DNA of 64,000 bases from Diploscapter coronatus (taxonomy: Eukaryota > Nematoda > Chromadorea > Rhabditida > Rhabditidae): positions 63,759,201 to 63,823,200 of the forward strand of contig OZ038422.1 of the NCBI GenBank assembly GCA_964036155.1, read 5' to 3'. Below, piece after piece: positions 13,828 to 26,221 of this stretch. The notes under the pieces are model-generated. The model did no database searches, was not told the DNA's origin, and saw only the letters and a program-made list of their open reading frames with translations. A program made the translations under genes and the position numbers. Within the stretch, counting starts at the first letter, position 1; every line of letters begins with the position of its first letter.

Positions 13828-15500
13828 AAAGGTCATGAAGGCCAACTTGTTGCTTATAAAAATTCGAAAAATGTGGTATTTTCAGTATTCATTTCTTTCT
13901 TTTATTTATATTCTCTAGGTTTTTTCATTCTGATCAAATAATAACAAGTTGTGATTGAACTAGAAATTTCACTTGATTCTCATTAGCCTTACCCCCAAAA
14001 ATTTCATTTACGAATTTTATGAAAAGACTTCAACATTTTAGGCTCGGTGACAATGTGTTGTCTCAGAATTTTTGTTGGGTTATCACTTTTCTAATCAAAT
14101 ATTTTACTCCTCCGGCCTTGGAAAATTCCGAAATTAGTCAAATTTTGATTTTTAAATCAGATAATTTTGTCTCTCTAAAATAATTTAGCTCTGTGATAAG
14201 ATCACTGAAAATCTGATTCATTTACCCTTATTTATTATTCTAAGTGTAATTAGAAATTGCCTAAGTTATATTCACTTGAATTTTTCTTGAAAACAATAAA
14301 GATTTTCGATGAAAAATAGTGTAATTTATGAAAAAATTATAAAAATATAATTTTACGATGTTTATCCCTGTATGCATTTTTGATCAGGCAAAAATGTTGT
14401 CTATCCTGTCCAGAGTTCATTAGACCGGAAGAGATTGCAAATTATCGTGCATGTTACGCAGCGCAGGCCACTATTTTGTAATCATTTCATAACTTTTCGG
14501 TAAAAATTCCAAAAGTGCAAATCTGAAAAAGTGTCATCATTTTTTTCAGCAGTCGATTTTTGCTTTCTTCCATCAAAAATTTCCTTCAATTGTTGGTGTC
14601 TCACTAACCATAATTTGATTCTTGCCAAAAATGCCCCGCTCCTTATATATCTGATACGAATCTCGGGTGTATCTCATTTATTTTTAACCTCTAAATCTCC
14701 AAAATTCGTATATTATTTCTCGATGTCATTTATCTTCCGGCTCTCTTATTTATCTACAATCTCTATAATTTTTGTCTCGTTCTCTCCCAATTCAAAATAC
14801 TATTTCCCTGGTCCTTGTAAGGAATTTATTCCCGAGGGAAAATGTCCCCTTTTCGAGTCCAAAAGCGATGTTAGGCTCAATCTCTCTCGATTCGTCAATG
14901 ACCCTACACACATAACAGGGACATTTCATATGTGTGCTTTGAGCCCATACATGCTAATTTTTAGCACTATCTAATCATATTTTAGTCTAGGCCAGATTTT
15001 CTTGATTTATTATAATTTTCAAAATTAAAACAATGGAAAAATTATCTATCCTTTTCGTTTAAATCGGAAAATCCTGCAAAAAAAATCCAGACCCAGATTT
15101 ACCACCCCCCTCGACTTGATAAATGGGTAAGTGCGCATCTGTTTTTGCGGGATTTTACGACAATCTTTCTTCCAAACTCGAAATTTTCCCCTGACCAAAT
15201 TCTATACATGGAATCGATAGTTTTCATTTAAATCCTGTACAATTATTCTTAGATTGAGTCATACATGTTCACTCTAAAAATGTTCACTTTTTCTATTCCA
15301 TTCTAATTCCCATTTGTAGTTTCTTAATCTTTTTCCCTATTTCTTTTTCGAAATCCCCATTTTTCTCCAAAGAGACGAGTGTTTTTAATTGCAGACAGCT
15401 CGTAATTTTCCATGCGTTTCGCCTTTTTTGGTCTTCATTATTTTTCCTGGACTAGAAAAATAAAATAATGTGATTTCTCTCGTCAAAAATCTATGACTCA
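13828..15500. other. Intergenic region between the KIF21 and Toll-like genes
   Basis: Both neighbours are on the plus strand. The region is AT-rich and should hold the KIF21 3' end and the promoter of the Toll-like gene. The longest open frame (14531-14974) shows no domain or splice context. I see no RNA gene. Confidence 0.6.
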
Positions 15501-18500
15501 ATGAAACCTAAGGTCTTCCATAATATCAGGTAACTCAGAAAATTTCTGGAAAAATATCAATTAAAAAATCTAGGATCTCAAATATATTTCTGCTATTTTT
15601 CTATATTCTAATTTCTGGAGTGTCAGAAATTTTTGGCGCTGGTTATTCGAAATTTCGATGCCCAAAGGAATGCCTATGTTACGAAAACCCCGATCCACCC
15701 TATGAGCACACAATGCATTTGACATGCAAATGGGATCAGGTAGCGAAATAATTAACGCTATTTAATATCATGACGTTACTATTAAAATAATGTAACGTCT
15801 TGCTAACGCCATAACGCCACCAATTAATCTAGCTCGACGTTATGAAAGTTCGGTCAATAGAAAGACCGGATCTGGTGAAAACTCTAACGATAAAATGCCC
15901 GCATTTCTCAACGAAGAAGAGCACTTTGCAAACGGCCATGTTTCAGGTAATTGACCCGAGATAATTGCCCTAATTAAGCGGTTAATCACCTAAATTTAGA
16001 ATCTTCGATTCATGGAAATGTTGGAGATAGAACGCTGTTCATTCGCTGAGTTACCTCAAGCGTTTTTCGCTGTACGTATGATGTTTTAATTTATATTTTT
16101 TTTTTATTTAGGGTCTATCATCGTTAATTTCATTGGTTATAAAGAATGCCGGTTTAGTCTCTGTGCCTGAGGTATAAACTTAACTATTAGATCTCCATGT
16201 AAAGTTTATTCCAGGACACATTTTCCTATATTCCAAATTTGTTGACCTTGGATTTGACCAATAATAATTTGAAGGCGGAACCCTATTCTTTAAAGCAACT
16301 GAGGTATTTTTGTTCGAGTAAAAAATACATTCAAATTTTAAGGAAACTAGTTCATTTGGATATGAGCAACAATTCGATAGCTTATTTGACTTCGACCTTC
16401 GAGAATTTGGTGAATTTGACGGTTTTGACTATGGACTACAATCACCTGACTAGCATTGATTTTCGGCGGTTATTAAAAAAAAAATTCATTTTTCATTATC
16501 GAATATTTTTTAGATTTCCCGACCAACTTACCGACTTATCTATTCGTCACAACGAAATCAATACTCTGCATTATTTCCCGGGAAACGTCAAGTAAGAATT
16601 TAAAAAAAAAAAAATATATATATATATTATATATACATATATTTTTTTTTATATATTCAATAATAGCTGTCATAAACTTAGTTTTAAATACGACATTTCA
16701 AATCTAATGAAAATTATTTGTAATTTTATCACATTTCAAAGCATAGGCTTACAAAACGGAACTTATAAAACACTTGATATTTAAAGAAAATGGAAATCAG
16801 CTTTTATTTATATTTAAGGAACCTCCAAAGGTTGGATTTAGCCGGCAACAACCTGGATTTTATCGGTTCTTCCGGATTTCTGAACGTTTTGCCGCATTCT
16901 TTGCGATTGCTCGACATTTCCGACAATCGTATCGCCTCGATTCAAAAGGGCTTCGTCGAGGCTATGCCCAGGTTGACGATGATCAATTTGAAGTGGGCTT
17001 ATCATTTATTCACATATATGCAGCCTCTTATAATCACCCATACTTTAATTGGCGGGGCCTATTTTTCCCTCCTTTCGGAACGAACTAAAAGAGAGAAAGA
17101 CCACGCCCCCTTTGTCATGCGGCATTGCAAGACTTCATTTATTCATGAAGATATGATGCTAGAATATTTTCAGAAACAACTCCCTAACCGAGCTTAGAGA
17201 AGAGCATCTAAGAGTTATGAACGGTACCAAACTGAAAATGCTGGTAGCTGGAAACCCCTTCAAGTGTCAATGCCATTTGAAATGGATTTTGCATGCCAAG
17301 CATAAGGTAGGTGTCATTTTTAAACGGTATATGCCTCAAAATGGTACAAGTAACCAAGTTCCAGGAAGTCCCGATGGTAATGGACACTGGTGATGTGACT
17401 TGCTACCATCTGATTGAAAAGGGCGTCAAAATGCTGTTGACGGTAGCCGATGCAAAAAATCAACTGATGTGCAAATATGCTAATGTGAGAGTAATGATAT
17501 TACATAAAGAAAAAAGTTTATATCCATCAAAACAGCAGCTAAGTCGATTAATTTAAACTTGTATAGTCTATCCTGAGTAAGTGAATACTGCATACATTTT
17601 GCAACTTCATTCGCCCAAGCTCCGCCCACTTTTTTGTGCTCTGTTGAATTGAATGATCCCCCATTTTCAAACGATTTTTTCTATTTTTCTTGACATTTTC
17701 GCGAAAAATCTTTATAATTATATCCTAATTATTTCTCTAATTGACCAATTAACTCTTTTTAGTGTTTGCTGTTCATTTTTCGATCGAAATTTCGCATTTT
17801 TCGCGCAAATTTGACATTTTCATGACAACATCTGATAAGCGACTGTTTGTTTGTCCATCAACTTGTAATTCTAACGTTCTGATGACGACGGCAACATCTA
17901 CATCTTGGATGAACCGACAGTCGACTCGATGAAAATGGATCCTGAGTTGAAAGAAAAAATCGCTAGAAAAACGAGAAAAATGAACAGCAAATACTAAGGA
18001 GAGTTAATTGGTCAATTATCTGGTTAACTAGGTGCAATATTCAGTTAGTTGGAGACAATAAACTAACTGCTTTTCGTTTTCAAACTTGAAAAATTAAGTG
18101 TCATTTCTGACGATAAAAATGGCTCAAAACGATGAAAAATTGATGAAGCATCGCTCTACAGAGTTAATTAGTCAAGCTAGAGAGATAATTAGAATATAAT
18201 TATAAAGATTTTTCGCGAAAATGTCAAGAAAAATCGAAAAAATCGTTTGAAAATGGGGGATCATTCAATTCAACAGAGCACAAAAAAGTGGGCGGAGCTT
18301 GGGCGAATGAAGTTGCAAAATGTATGCAGTATTCACTTACTCAGGATAGACTATAATTCAGAAAATTCGCACTTTTATACCCATAGCATTCAGCTTAATG
18401 ATAATTCGGTAGAAAAAGATGATCTTCATGGTTTAATCAATATTTTACCTTTTTTAATTTATCACTATAATGGATTTTAAGAATTTTTTCTTCTTAAAAT

Positions 18501-20404
18501 TATAAATTTAAAATACTCTAATTTAGGTCTGTACAGAGGGTTGCGATTGTTGTGGTGACGAAATTTGTGCGTGTCGTACCGCCTGCCCTAAGTCTTGCAA
18601 ATGCTATAGATCGGCTGATATGAATGAAACGAAGGTATTTTTTTCTTAAACTAAGTTTCATTTATTCGAATTTTCTATATCAAAATATTCATTTTGATAC
18701 AGAAAATTGTGATTTTCTTCAAAAATATCTAACTTTTCCTACAGAGTATTCTAATTTTCTTCCACAAAATTTTAATTTCAAATAAAAAGCATATTTTGAA
18801 AAATGTTACTTTTAGACCGCTGAAAACGTGATCATGTGTGAAAATTTGCGATTAGATCGATTAACGGAAATCCCGCCTACCGTAACCGAATTAAGAATAA
18901 CAGACGCTACATGGAATAAGTGGAAAGTGACGAATTTGAAGAGTTTACAAGATCTCCACACGCTAAGGCTGTTCAACATGACCATGAATAAGGATGAGAT
19001 TGTACGCTTTTTTTTTTTTTTTTTTTAATTTTGACAAATTTTAAATTATTTAGACTCCTCAAATAAACTCAGCTTATAAATTATTAAAATTAGAATAATG
19101 TTTTCTTAATTTTTAAACAAGTTGTTCAAGCTTAAATGCATAGAAATTATTATCTTATTCGAGATTTTTAATAGATTTCATTTTTAGGACTCCCTGTCAT
19201 CTTTGATTCACTTAAAAGTCCTCGAATTAAACGGTGTCGGCTTAACTTCGATCCCAGAAGGATTTTCGCACTTATCTCAGCTTTTGATTAACAATAATCC
19301 TATCAAAGAGCTGAAAGATCGAGATCTACAGAGACTGGAGAAAATAAAGAGGGTAACATTTCGAAATTCTGTCTTTAAAAATAAACTACAAATTCTGATT
19401 TTCAATATTTTTAATTTTCACTAAAATACCGTTTTAGATAGCCTTGGCCGGAACTGACACCACTTTTGAGTGCGATTGCGACATGCCTTCGGCTATGCAG
19501 AGATGGATGAAAGAGGACAAAAATAGGAAGAGGGTACATTTTACAAATTTTTCCCGAGGGTAGCCCCTATCGAAAATTTAAAATTTTAATCGTTCAGATA
19601 ATGGACTCGAACGAAATTTTCTGCGAACTACCAAACCATGGAAGCGTCAGATTAATGGAAACCATACCGATTTTCAACTCAAGTCTCTGCGAGGATGATC
19701 CTGAAACCGAAAAATGGGTGTCATTCGTTAATAACCTTCATTCTAAGGTGATTATTTCCAACATAAAAGAAAATGATTTCTTTCAGCCTACGGAGGTGAC
19801 AAAATTTTCTATGAATGATAGTAATACGATCATGAATATCACGAAATTCACCAAATCTACTGATGCTAAGATTCTACCAACCGATAATTCAATGGTTTCC
19901 ACAGAGGATAAATCCTTCGGTATTTCAACTGGGACGAAATTAACGTCAGAGACAAAATTAACGAGGTTTCTAAATCGATCGCGTTAAAAATCAGCATAAC
20001 TTTGACATTCAGACCCAGACCAACTATGACTACGAAGCAATTGACAACAACCACTCACCGAAAGAAAGTCAGTGATGAAGAGGGAAATCCTAAGGTTTTA
20101 AATATCTTAATTTAAAAAAGAGCGTTAGTTTTTCAGATCGTTAACTTTTTCATATTTATTCTGTTTATTTTCGTCATAATACTGGTGATCGCTATTTCAG
20201 TGACGCTATATTTCAGGTAATTTTTCGAAAAATGCTAGTTTTTAACTCGTCTTTGCTAGTTTCTAGTTTTTGCTAATTTCTTTATTTTCCAGGTTCGTGC
20301 AACCGAATAAGCTGTTTTTCCGACGGAAAAGTCTGCGCAGCAGTCGGAACATTTACGACGATTCCAACGAACCTATGAACTCGGACATGCCAAAACACGT
20401 TTAA
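15501..20404 (+). CDS. Toll-like leucine-rich-repeat receptor lacking a TIR domain
   Basis: Single-pass surface receptor of 785 residues. Nineteen exons: 15501-15529, 15574-15739, 15833-15946, 16000-16071, 16112-16171, 16215-16303, 16343-16468, 16514-16591, 16819-16992, 17174-17306, 17365-17484, 18527-18634, 18816-19001, 19188-19352, 19438-19533, 19598-19965, 20013-20094, 20137-20216, 20293-20404. Order: signal peptide (1-30), LRRNT cysteines C39/C43/C45/C61, leucine-rich repeats (66-330), LRRCT (C334, C336, C360, C383), then the tight CDCCGDEICAC / CPKSCKCY cluster (389-413) seen between the two LRR blocks of Toll and Tollo, a second LRR block (424-540), a second LRRCT (ECDCDM at 551-556), a Ser/Thr-rich stalk, TM 723-748 and a 37-residue tail. 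Family members such as Toll and C. elegans TOL-1 carry a cytoplasmic TIR domain; here the stop at 20402-20404 and a nearby AATAAA (20417) leave no room for one. It may be a decoy, an adhesion receptor or a co-receptor. Confidence 0.85.
17562..18355. mobile_element. Foldback (long inverted repeat) element in the Toll-like gene intron
   Basis: The ends are mirror images: AGTCTATCCTGAGTAAGTG on the left and its reverse complement at 18337-18355 on the right. The arms are about 190 bp and nearly identical, sharing for example CGCCCAAGCTCCGCCCAC. Inside, a second pair (TTTGCTGTTCATTTTTCG near 17765 and its complement near 17975) also folds. It carries no long open frame, so it looks like a non-autonomous DNA transposon. 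It lies wholly inside the intron 17485-18526. Confidence 0.85.
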
Positions 20405-20674
20405 TACAACAACATTGAAATAAACTTGGAAATGATCGGTTGGAAAAGGGTCTCAGATTTCTAGAGTAACGTCATTTTTGCTCCCAATTGATATCATCAT
20501 AATTCCCAAAAATTCTTTTTGTTAGTCACTATAAAATTCTAACATCATTTCTAGGACACTTTTCCTCCCACTAACAATCTTCATCTCAACATTTCAAGAT
20601 CTGTATAAATATTTCTTTTCAAATCTCAAAAGTGTAAATATACCCGTTCTAATAGTTTAACAACGGCACAAAAA

Positions 20675-23655
20675 TCATGACTTTTCATGCTCTACTAGAG
20701 GTGTTTCAACGTAGTCGGAAATGGTCGTTCCCGAAGTTCTAGAAGTCCTCGATTCGGATTCGGGGATCTTTCCGTGAGAGTCTTTCGTTTCGGGAAGAGG
20801 CGCCGTCGCCCAAGCGGCTAAAACGCAGACGCAGGCATGGAATAGAAACGAGCAGCGTGGGAATAAAAGACGATCCTGGAAATTAAATTTAAATTTCGAA
20901 ACTAGTGGAGATCAGCTTTAAACACTGAACAAAATGCCATAGTAACTCAAAATATCTTTAAAAATATATATGAGTTTTAATCTTTGAAAAGCTTAAGTTC
21001 TTAGTTAGGATGTCACGGTTAAATTTAACAAACTTAATGAAGACTACTTATATCTAATAAATTTTCAAAGCTGTATTTTAAGTTAGATCGTAAACACCAC
21101 CTATATTTAATATCTTAAAATTTTCTTTCACTTAAATAAAATTAAAAAGAAAAAACCTTACCAAAGCGAGCACATGAGGAGAAATCATAGCTCCCAGATT
21201 GCAAAGAGTCGTACAAACGCCCAGACACATACTTCGGCACACGGTCGGAAACAACTCCGCCCCATATACGAAACACGACATATAGGCACAAGAAATAGAA
21301 AATTTCGCCGTCAACCATAGGATAAGAAAAATCGCGGAGTGCATATCTGAAGGAGACAATTAGCATATTTTTAAAATAATTCTAAAAATAATTTATAAAA
21401 TAGACATTGCAAGCCTTTTCATAAATATCTAGATTTATAAATGGTTTAAAATTTATAATATGTCAAATAGAAGATATTCTGTTTCCTTTCCAAGTTTAGA
21501 TTTTTTATGTTTTAAAGTTAATTTACGTGAATCAATGAAGAACATGATAAACATTGAGACCGAAGTGATCAAATGCGCTATGATCACAGACGGTTTTCTG
21601 CCGATCCTGAAAAAATTAGCATGGCTTAAAACTGCAAGTCAAAATACCAATCTATCATAGGAGGTATCAGAAAATACGAGGGTAGCTCGATCAGTCCGGA
21701 AAATATAAACGAAACATGATGATTGTGACCGCCGACACTTGTAGCCGTTAAACTTAGCGCGTTATATTCGCAGAAATCGATCGCCCTGAAATTTAAATTT
21801 TAAAGGCTAAACTAATCAATTATTTAGTCTTAAAGACGAACTTATTACATATTTTTACAATTCATACCAAATGATGCACTGCATACTCGTACATAATAAG
21901 ATATGTTTGTCTTTGATCAGAAGGGATAACTAAATTTAAATTTTAAAGTTAAATAAAATATCTTAACTTTACCTGTTGAAGTAAAGTTTCATCTTTAGTT
22001 TTGACTCGTACATTGGCCTCGATTAATTTCTGAGTATCTACGATTATTTTGTCTGGAAGTAAAGTTTCAACTATCTGAAAAGTCAGGAAAATTCACCTTT
22101 TCTAGTTCTATTCGCTAGTCTTAGCCATTTCTCAACTTGATCTGATTTTTGTTTCTCCACTGAAAATGCGATACTCTCAGGTAAAGTGCTAAATTACAAA
22201 TTATAATTCTCAGCCACATTTTCATTTAAACTAAAAAGAAATAATAAAATGTGTTGATTTTTAACTTAAAAAATCATAGACATAGATATTATCTTCGTCA
22301 CTTTTTGACACACTAATAATAGAATTTCGATAAAATCTTGATTCTCCAAATTGTTACTGAATTGCACTTACAATGCCAAAAGTACACCCATCAGAAACAT
22401 CGGTAAGGAACATAGAAACATCAAATAGCGCCAACTCGATACCATCATTGACAAGGGAGCAACCATGATATATCCTAGATTTTTCAACAAAAATCACAAA
22501 TTTAGACGAAAAGAGATGTTTTACATATGAACCAGGGCATGGTTTGGTAGAAAGTTTTCACTAACCCACAATATGTTGTATTATTATGAATAACGATGAT
22601 AAGAACTTTTCTAGGGTGTCTAGATTAAAGTTTAGCGAGTCCGACCTACCTAGAACCCAGCAAATCCCAAAGAAAACCGATGCGATTCCGTGAGATTTGA
22701 AGGGTATACTTTCGGCGCACATCACCCAGTTCGTAATGGTGACAATCTGGAGAAAAAATGTTGGAATTTTTGAAAAATGCGACTTTTCGCCAAATTTACC
22801 CCCGCAAAGGAGCCTTGCATGAACCGGCAGACCAGCACCAAATTAAATATGGGGGAAAAAGAGCCTAACATCCCGAAAATCCCCGACATTATCACGGAAA
22901 ACACCAATAGGGGTCTTCGTCCGTGTCTACAAATATTTTAAATTCAAAAATCCAACTCTTAAAATTTGCTTCCGACTTACCGATCAGCTAAAATCGCGTA
23001 GAACTGGCCCATGCAAAGGCACCCCACAAAATACGCCGATGATACAAATTCGCCTCTGTCAATATAGCCCTTGGTTATGTTAAACTGAAATTTAAAATTT
23101 TGGGAAGATACAAAATTTGGGTAAGTTGAACAAGGGAATAAAATTAGTATAAATATCATGAAAATTAGGCAAATTTACTAGTAATAATATAAGAAATATA
23201 GGAATAGGTAAGGACCAGACGTTTATCAAGAAGTTTAAAAAAATGTCCAAATTACCTCAACTTGTACGGTTTCAAATGTCGAATTTGCGACGGGTTTTGA
23301 CGGTGACATGTAAGCAGGGCTCATGGACGCCATTGCACCTAATATCCACAAACTACCCATGACCGTCGTGATATAAAGCGGCACGGGATTAGTCCTGCAA
23401 AATTTCTCTAGGTAAGCGCCCGATATTTTCATTTCGATCAAAAGTTTTTCTTGAATTTTTGAGAAAATGGCCTGAGTTTAAAACTTCAGGTTAAATAAAA
23501 ATTTACTGAAATATCTAGGCAAAATCAGAAAATTTCGAAAACAATCGGAAGTAAGATATTTTTAAAACTTACGCTCCAAATTTCGCCAATACATTGTCCA
23601 ATAGGTAAGGATCCTCACCTTCTAGCGAATTCTCCTCGGAATTTTCTATTTTCAT
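20675..23655 (-). CDS. SLC22-type organic ion transporter (MFS)
   Basis: Twelve-helix major facilitator transporter for organic cations, anions or carnitine-like solutes at the plasma membrane, 496 residues. Exons in coding order: 23655-23573, 23394-23256, 23084-22981, 22926-22800, 22746-22650, 22474-22372, 22188-22097, 22052-21973, 21929-21868, 21785-21648, 21606-21527, 21346-21162, 20875-20675; all phases agree. Seen: the ADRHGRRP loop after TM2, the LPES motif after TM6, IDWIGRKP between TM8 and TM9, YGAELFPTVCR in TM10-11, and LPETKDS after TM12, all marks of the SLC22 family. The loop between TM1 and TM2 is only about 35 residues, shorter than the usual SLC22 loop. The 3' end faces the Toll-like gene 270 bp away. 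Substrate cannot be told from the sequence. The exon 8 acceptor (CTTCCAG) was chosen because the stronger upstream site would put a stop in frame. Confidence 0.88.
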
Positions 23656-25378
23656 AGTTCAATATCAAAAATATTATGTCCAAACCTGAAAGACAAGACA
23701 AATTTCACGGCTTTCGTCGTATAAAACTATGGCACAGCACGAAAAGTATAAAAAGCCATTCTTCCTCCGAAACTATGTCATTCTTATACTATTTGATTAA
23801 TTTTGTGTCAAATTAAAAATTTAAAATATATTTTTGCCAAAAAATTAAATCATGCTACTTTGCTAGGGAGCTTGAAAGTTTTTGCGAGGTCACCCTATTG
23901 TAAATATTGCAGCCTGTGATAAAAATGATAAGTGCTGTAAAATGAGAACACTCTAAGGGGACAGGCAGGCACACTAACGACTGAGCTACGCGCTGGCTAA
24001 GTTGTTAAAACGAATCGATAGTTTCTGCACCGGGTTCTCTTGTTAGCTCTTTCAACAAAACTTATGACTTAGCAACTAAATCTACTTAAAATCGCAAAGG
24101 TCCTAGAAACCACACACCTTAACCCTGGAAAATCGCGTGGTGAAAATGAAATTAATTTCAGGTAACTGCCTTTGCCCTGTGTGTTAGACGAAAAATCGAA
24201 GTCAGGTACGAGATCGGGCCCGTAGCGCGGCGTGATAAGATCTTCGGTATGGGTGAAACGCCATAGTGAATAATGATTATTCGCCTCGAAAATACCCCGT
24301 GTTAAACAGAGATAAGATCTTAATCACATTCTTCCGCTCGAAAGATCAAATTTCTATTGTAACAGCCCAGACCATTTTTTACTAATGTCTAATGCACTAT
24401 TTAAAACGAATTACTGAATAAGTACAGACAATTTGTACTCTTGGAATCATTTCAAAGATAGACATAGTAAACAACTTACTTTATATCAAATCTATTTTAA
24501 GTCATTATTCTTCATAGCATAAGACGATTATCCAATATAACGAATCTCAAAATACCGCCCAAATAGGAGAAAATTGAACATTTTTATAAGCTATTCGGAT
24601 TTCGTATATCCGCTTTTCATGTGGGATTTCATGTCTCAACAAACGAAATCAAATGATATCAAATCATAATACGAGGCAGTTTTGATACACAGTCTAAATT
24701 CAATATTCATTTAGAACAACCGAATCGTATTGAGGCTAGCGCGGCAATTTCTGTGGAACGGATATGTCGAAATTGCACAAAAAGTGAATTTTGCCTTAAT
24801 ATTATGATCGATGATGTATGGCCTAGAGAAGAATGAAAGTTTATCGATTTGGCATTCCTAAAACCTATATATTCCGAATCTATGAGTAAAATTGATTCAG
24901 AATCATCGATCCCTGCCACTTATTGTTAGATATCGATGAACTTGGTAGTAGTGTGAAGCCTTGAATGTTCAACTAAATTCCAATTTTACGACTTTTCCAA
25001 TATTATGCTTTAACACACGACTTCATATATATTTTGACTCCGATAACATGTGCCATACCGCCAGCCGGGTTTACTCCTTTACTTCCCCAACCTTTATTAT
25101 GCAATGAAATATGATGCCTATTTAGTCATCTGCCTTTGTTGTGCGTATTTAGTTGATTTGCATATATGGGGGAGAGGATTTTCCTCTTTACCCAAATACC
25201 CTATTTGGGCAATATAACCGGCTTATTTGATTTCTTTCCCTCTCTCTTTCTTTCTTCCTCCTTTTTGCATCATCGAATAGACACTACCGGTTACCGGATT
25301 GGGTATTAGGTAAATTTTTCACTTTTATTCGTTTTTATTTTACTATTTTCCTCTCCTATGTTTTGATTGAAATTTCAG
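23656..25378. other. Divergent intergenic region between SLC22 and the secreted-protein gene
   Basis: The two genes point away from each other, so this 1.7 kb holds both promoters. Apart from the tRNA-like fragment listed separately I see an imperfect palindrome round AGATAAGATCTTA near 24240-24320 and a pyrimidine-rich stretch at 25220-25270. No exon is supported. Confidence 0.6.
23950..23998 (-). other. tRNA-like 5' half (possible tRNA-derived repeat head)
   Basis: On the minus strand the sequence GCGCGTAGCTCAGTCGTTAG matches the D-arm and A-box of a tRNA. No B-box (GGTTCGANNCC) or matching acceptor strand follows within 90 bases, so it is not an intact tRNA gene. It may be the head of a tRNA-derived SINE or a dead tRNA fragment. 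Confidence 0.4.
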
Positions 25379-25825
25379 ATGATCTCAATTAATTTCCGAC
25401 TCTCTAACAGAATCATATTGATCTTCATTCTATTGAATTTTGGTAAGTTCTAAGAATTTTTGTTTTCATGAAGGATCGATTTTTAGTTGAGTGTGTTCCG
25501 ATAGGAAATAAGGAAACTAACGATAAGGTTCAAGTTAGCGGTGCATTTTTGGTGGCCGGTAAAGGAGAAGAGATTACTCAGGGCGGCGTGATTGGAAATA
25601 TGGAGGGTAGGTAGAATCAAAAATTTGAACATTCAATTTCTTAAATTGTTATTTTACTCTGACAATCGAATTTTTTTTATAAAATTAAAAATCTTCTTAA
25701 ACTTTAAATTTTTACTATTTTCAGATCACCCCATTTTCAAAACCGATGCCTTTAAAATTGCGCAACAGTTTCTAAATCGGCAAATAGAAGAAGAACGAAA
25801 GGCCAAACTTTTGGCTTCAGCTTAA
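25379..25825 (+). CDS. Small secreted protein of unknown function
   Basis: Three exons, 25379-25442, 25487-25606 and 25725-25825, give 94 residues. The ATG follows a TTTCAG directly, so the transcript is probably trans-spliced or has a 5' UTR intron. Residues 1-22 form a hydrophobic signal peptide (RIILIFILLNF). The mature part has one cysteine, a Gly-rich segment (AFLVAGKGEEITQGG) and a charged C-terminal helix (FLNRQIEEERKAKLL). I do not recognise a family. The low cysteine count argues against a defensin or other disulfide-rich peptide. Confidence 0.7.
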
Positions 25826-26221
25826 ATTTTCATTTTTTAATTTACAAAAATTAGTCTTTCAATTTCATAATACTTCATTTTCAAATTTTACAAGAGACGC
25901 TCTAACAAAATCGAGTTTGCAACAACAGTAAAAGTTTCGGATCTTCACCCTAAAAACTTATTATTTTAGGTTAACAAATTCTGGGTAAACCCCTGTACAT
26001 AAAAATGAGATGTTCGTGATTATTGTCATCTAGCTTAATAAATTGATTATTCAAAAATCTACAGAGCAAACCTTCTAGGCACTAACCTAATCACTAACCA
26101 ACTAACCTAAAAATAAACAGATGTGAAAGAAAACAAATGAGAATTGCATTTAACGAGAAATGGTAAGTAGCAAAATATTAAATTGTGAAGAGTTATTAGA
26201 GAAGTTTTGGATTCCGAATTA

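Noticed and set aside
14531..14974. 147-codon open frame between the KIF21 and Toll-like genes
   Set aside because: Rich in Phe/Ser/Leu as expected from random AT-rich DNA, no splice-site context, no motif.
20405..20674. Possible TIR domain downstream of the Toll-like receptor
   Set aside because: Only 270 bp separate the stop from the convergent SLC22 gene; no TIR motif in any frame there.
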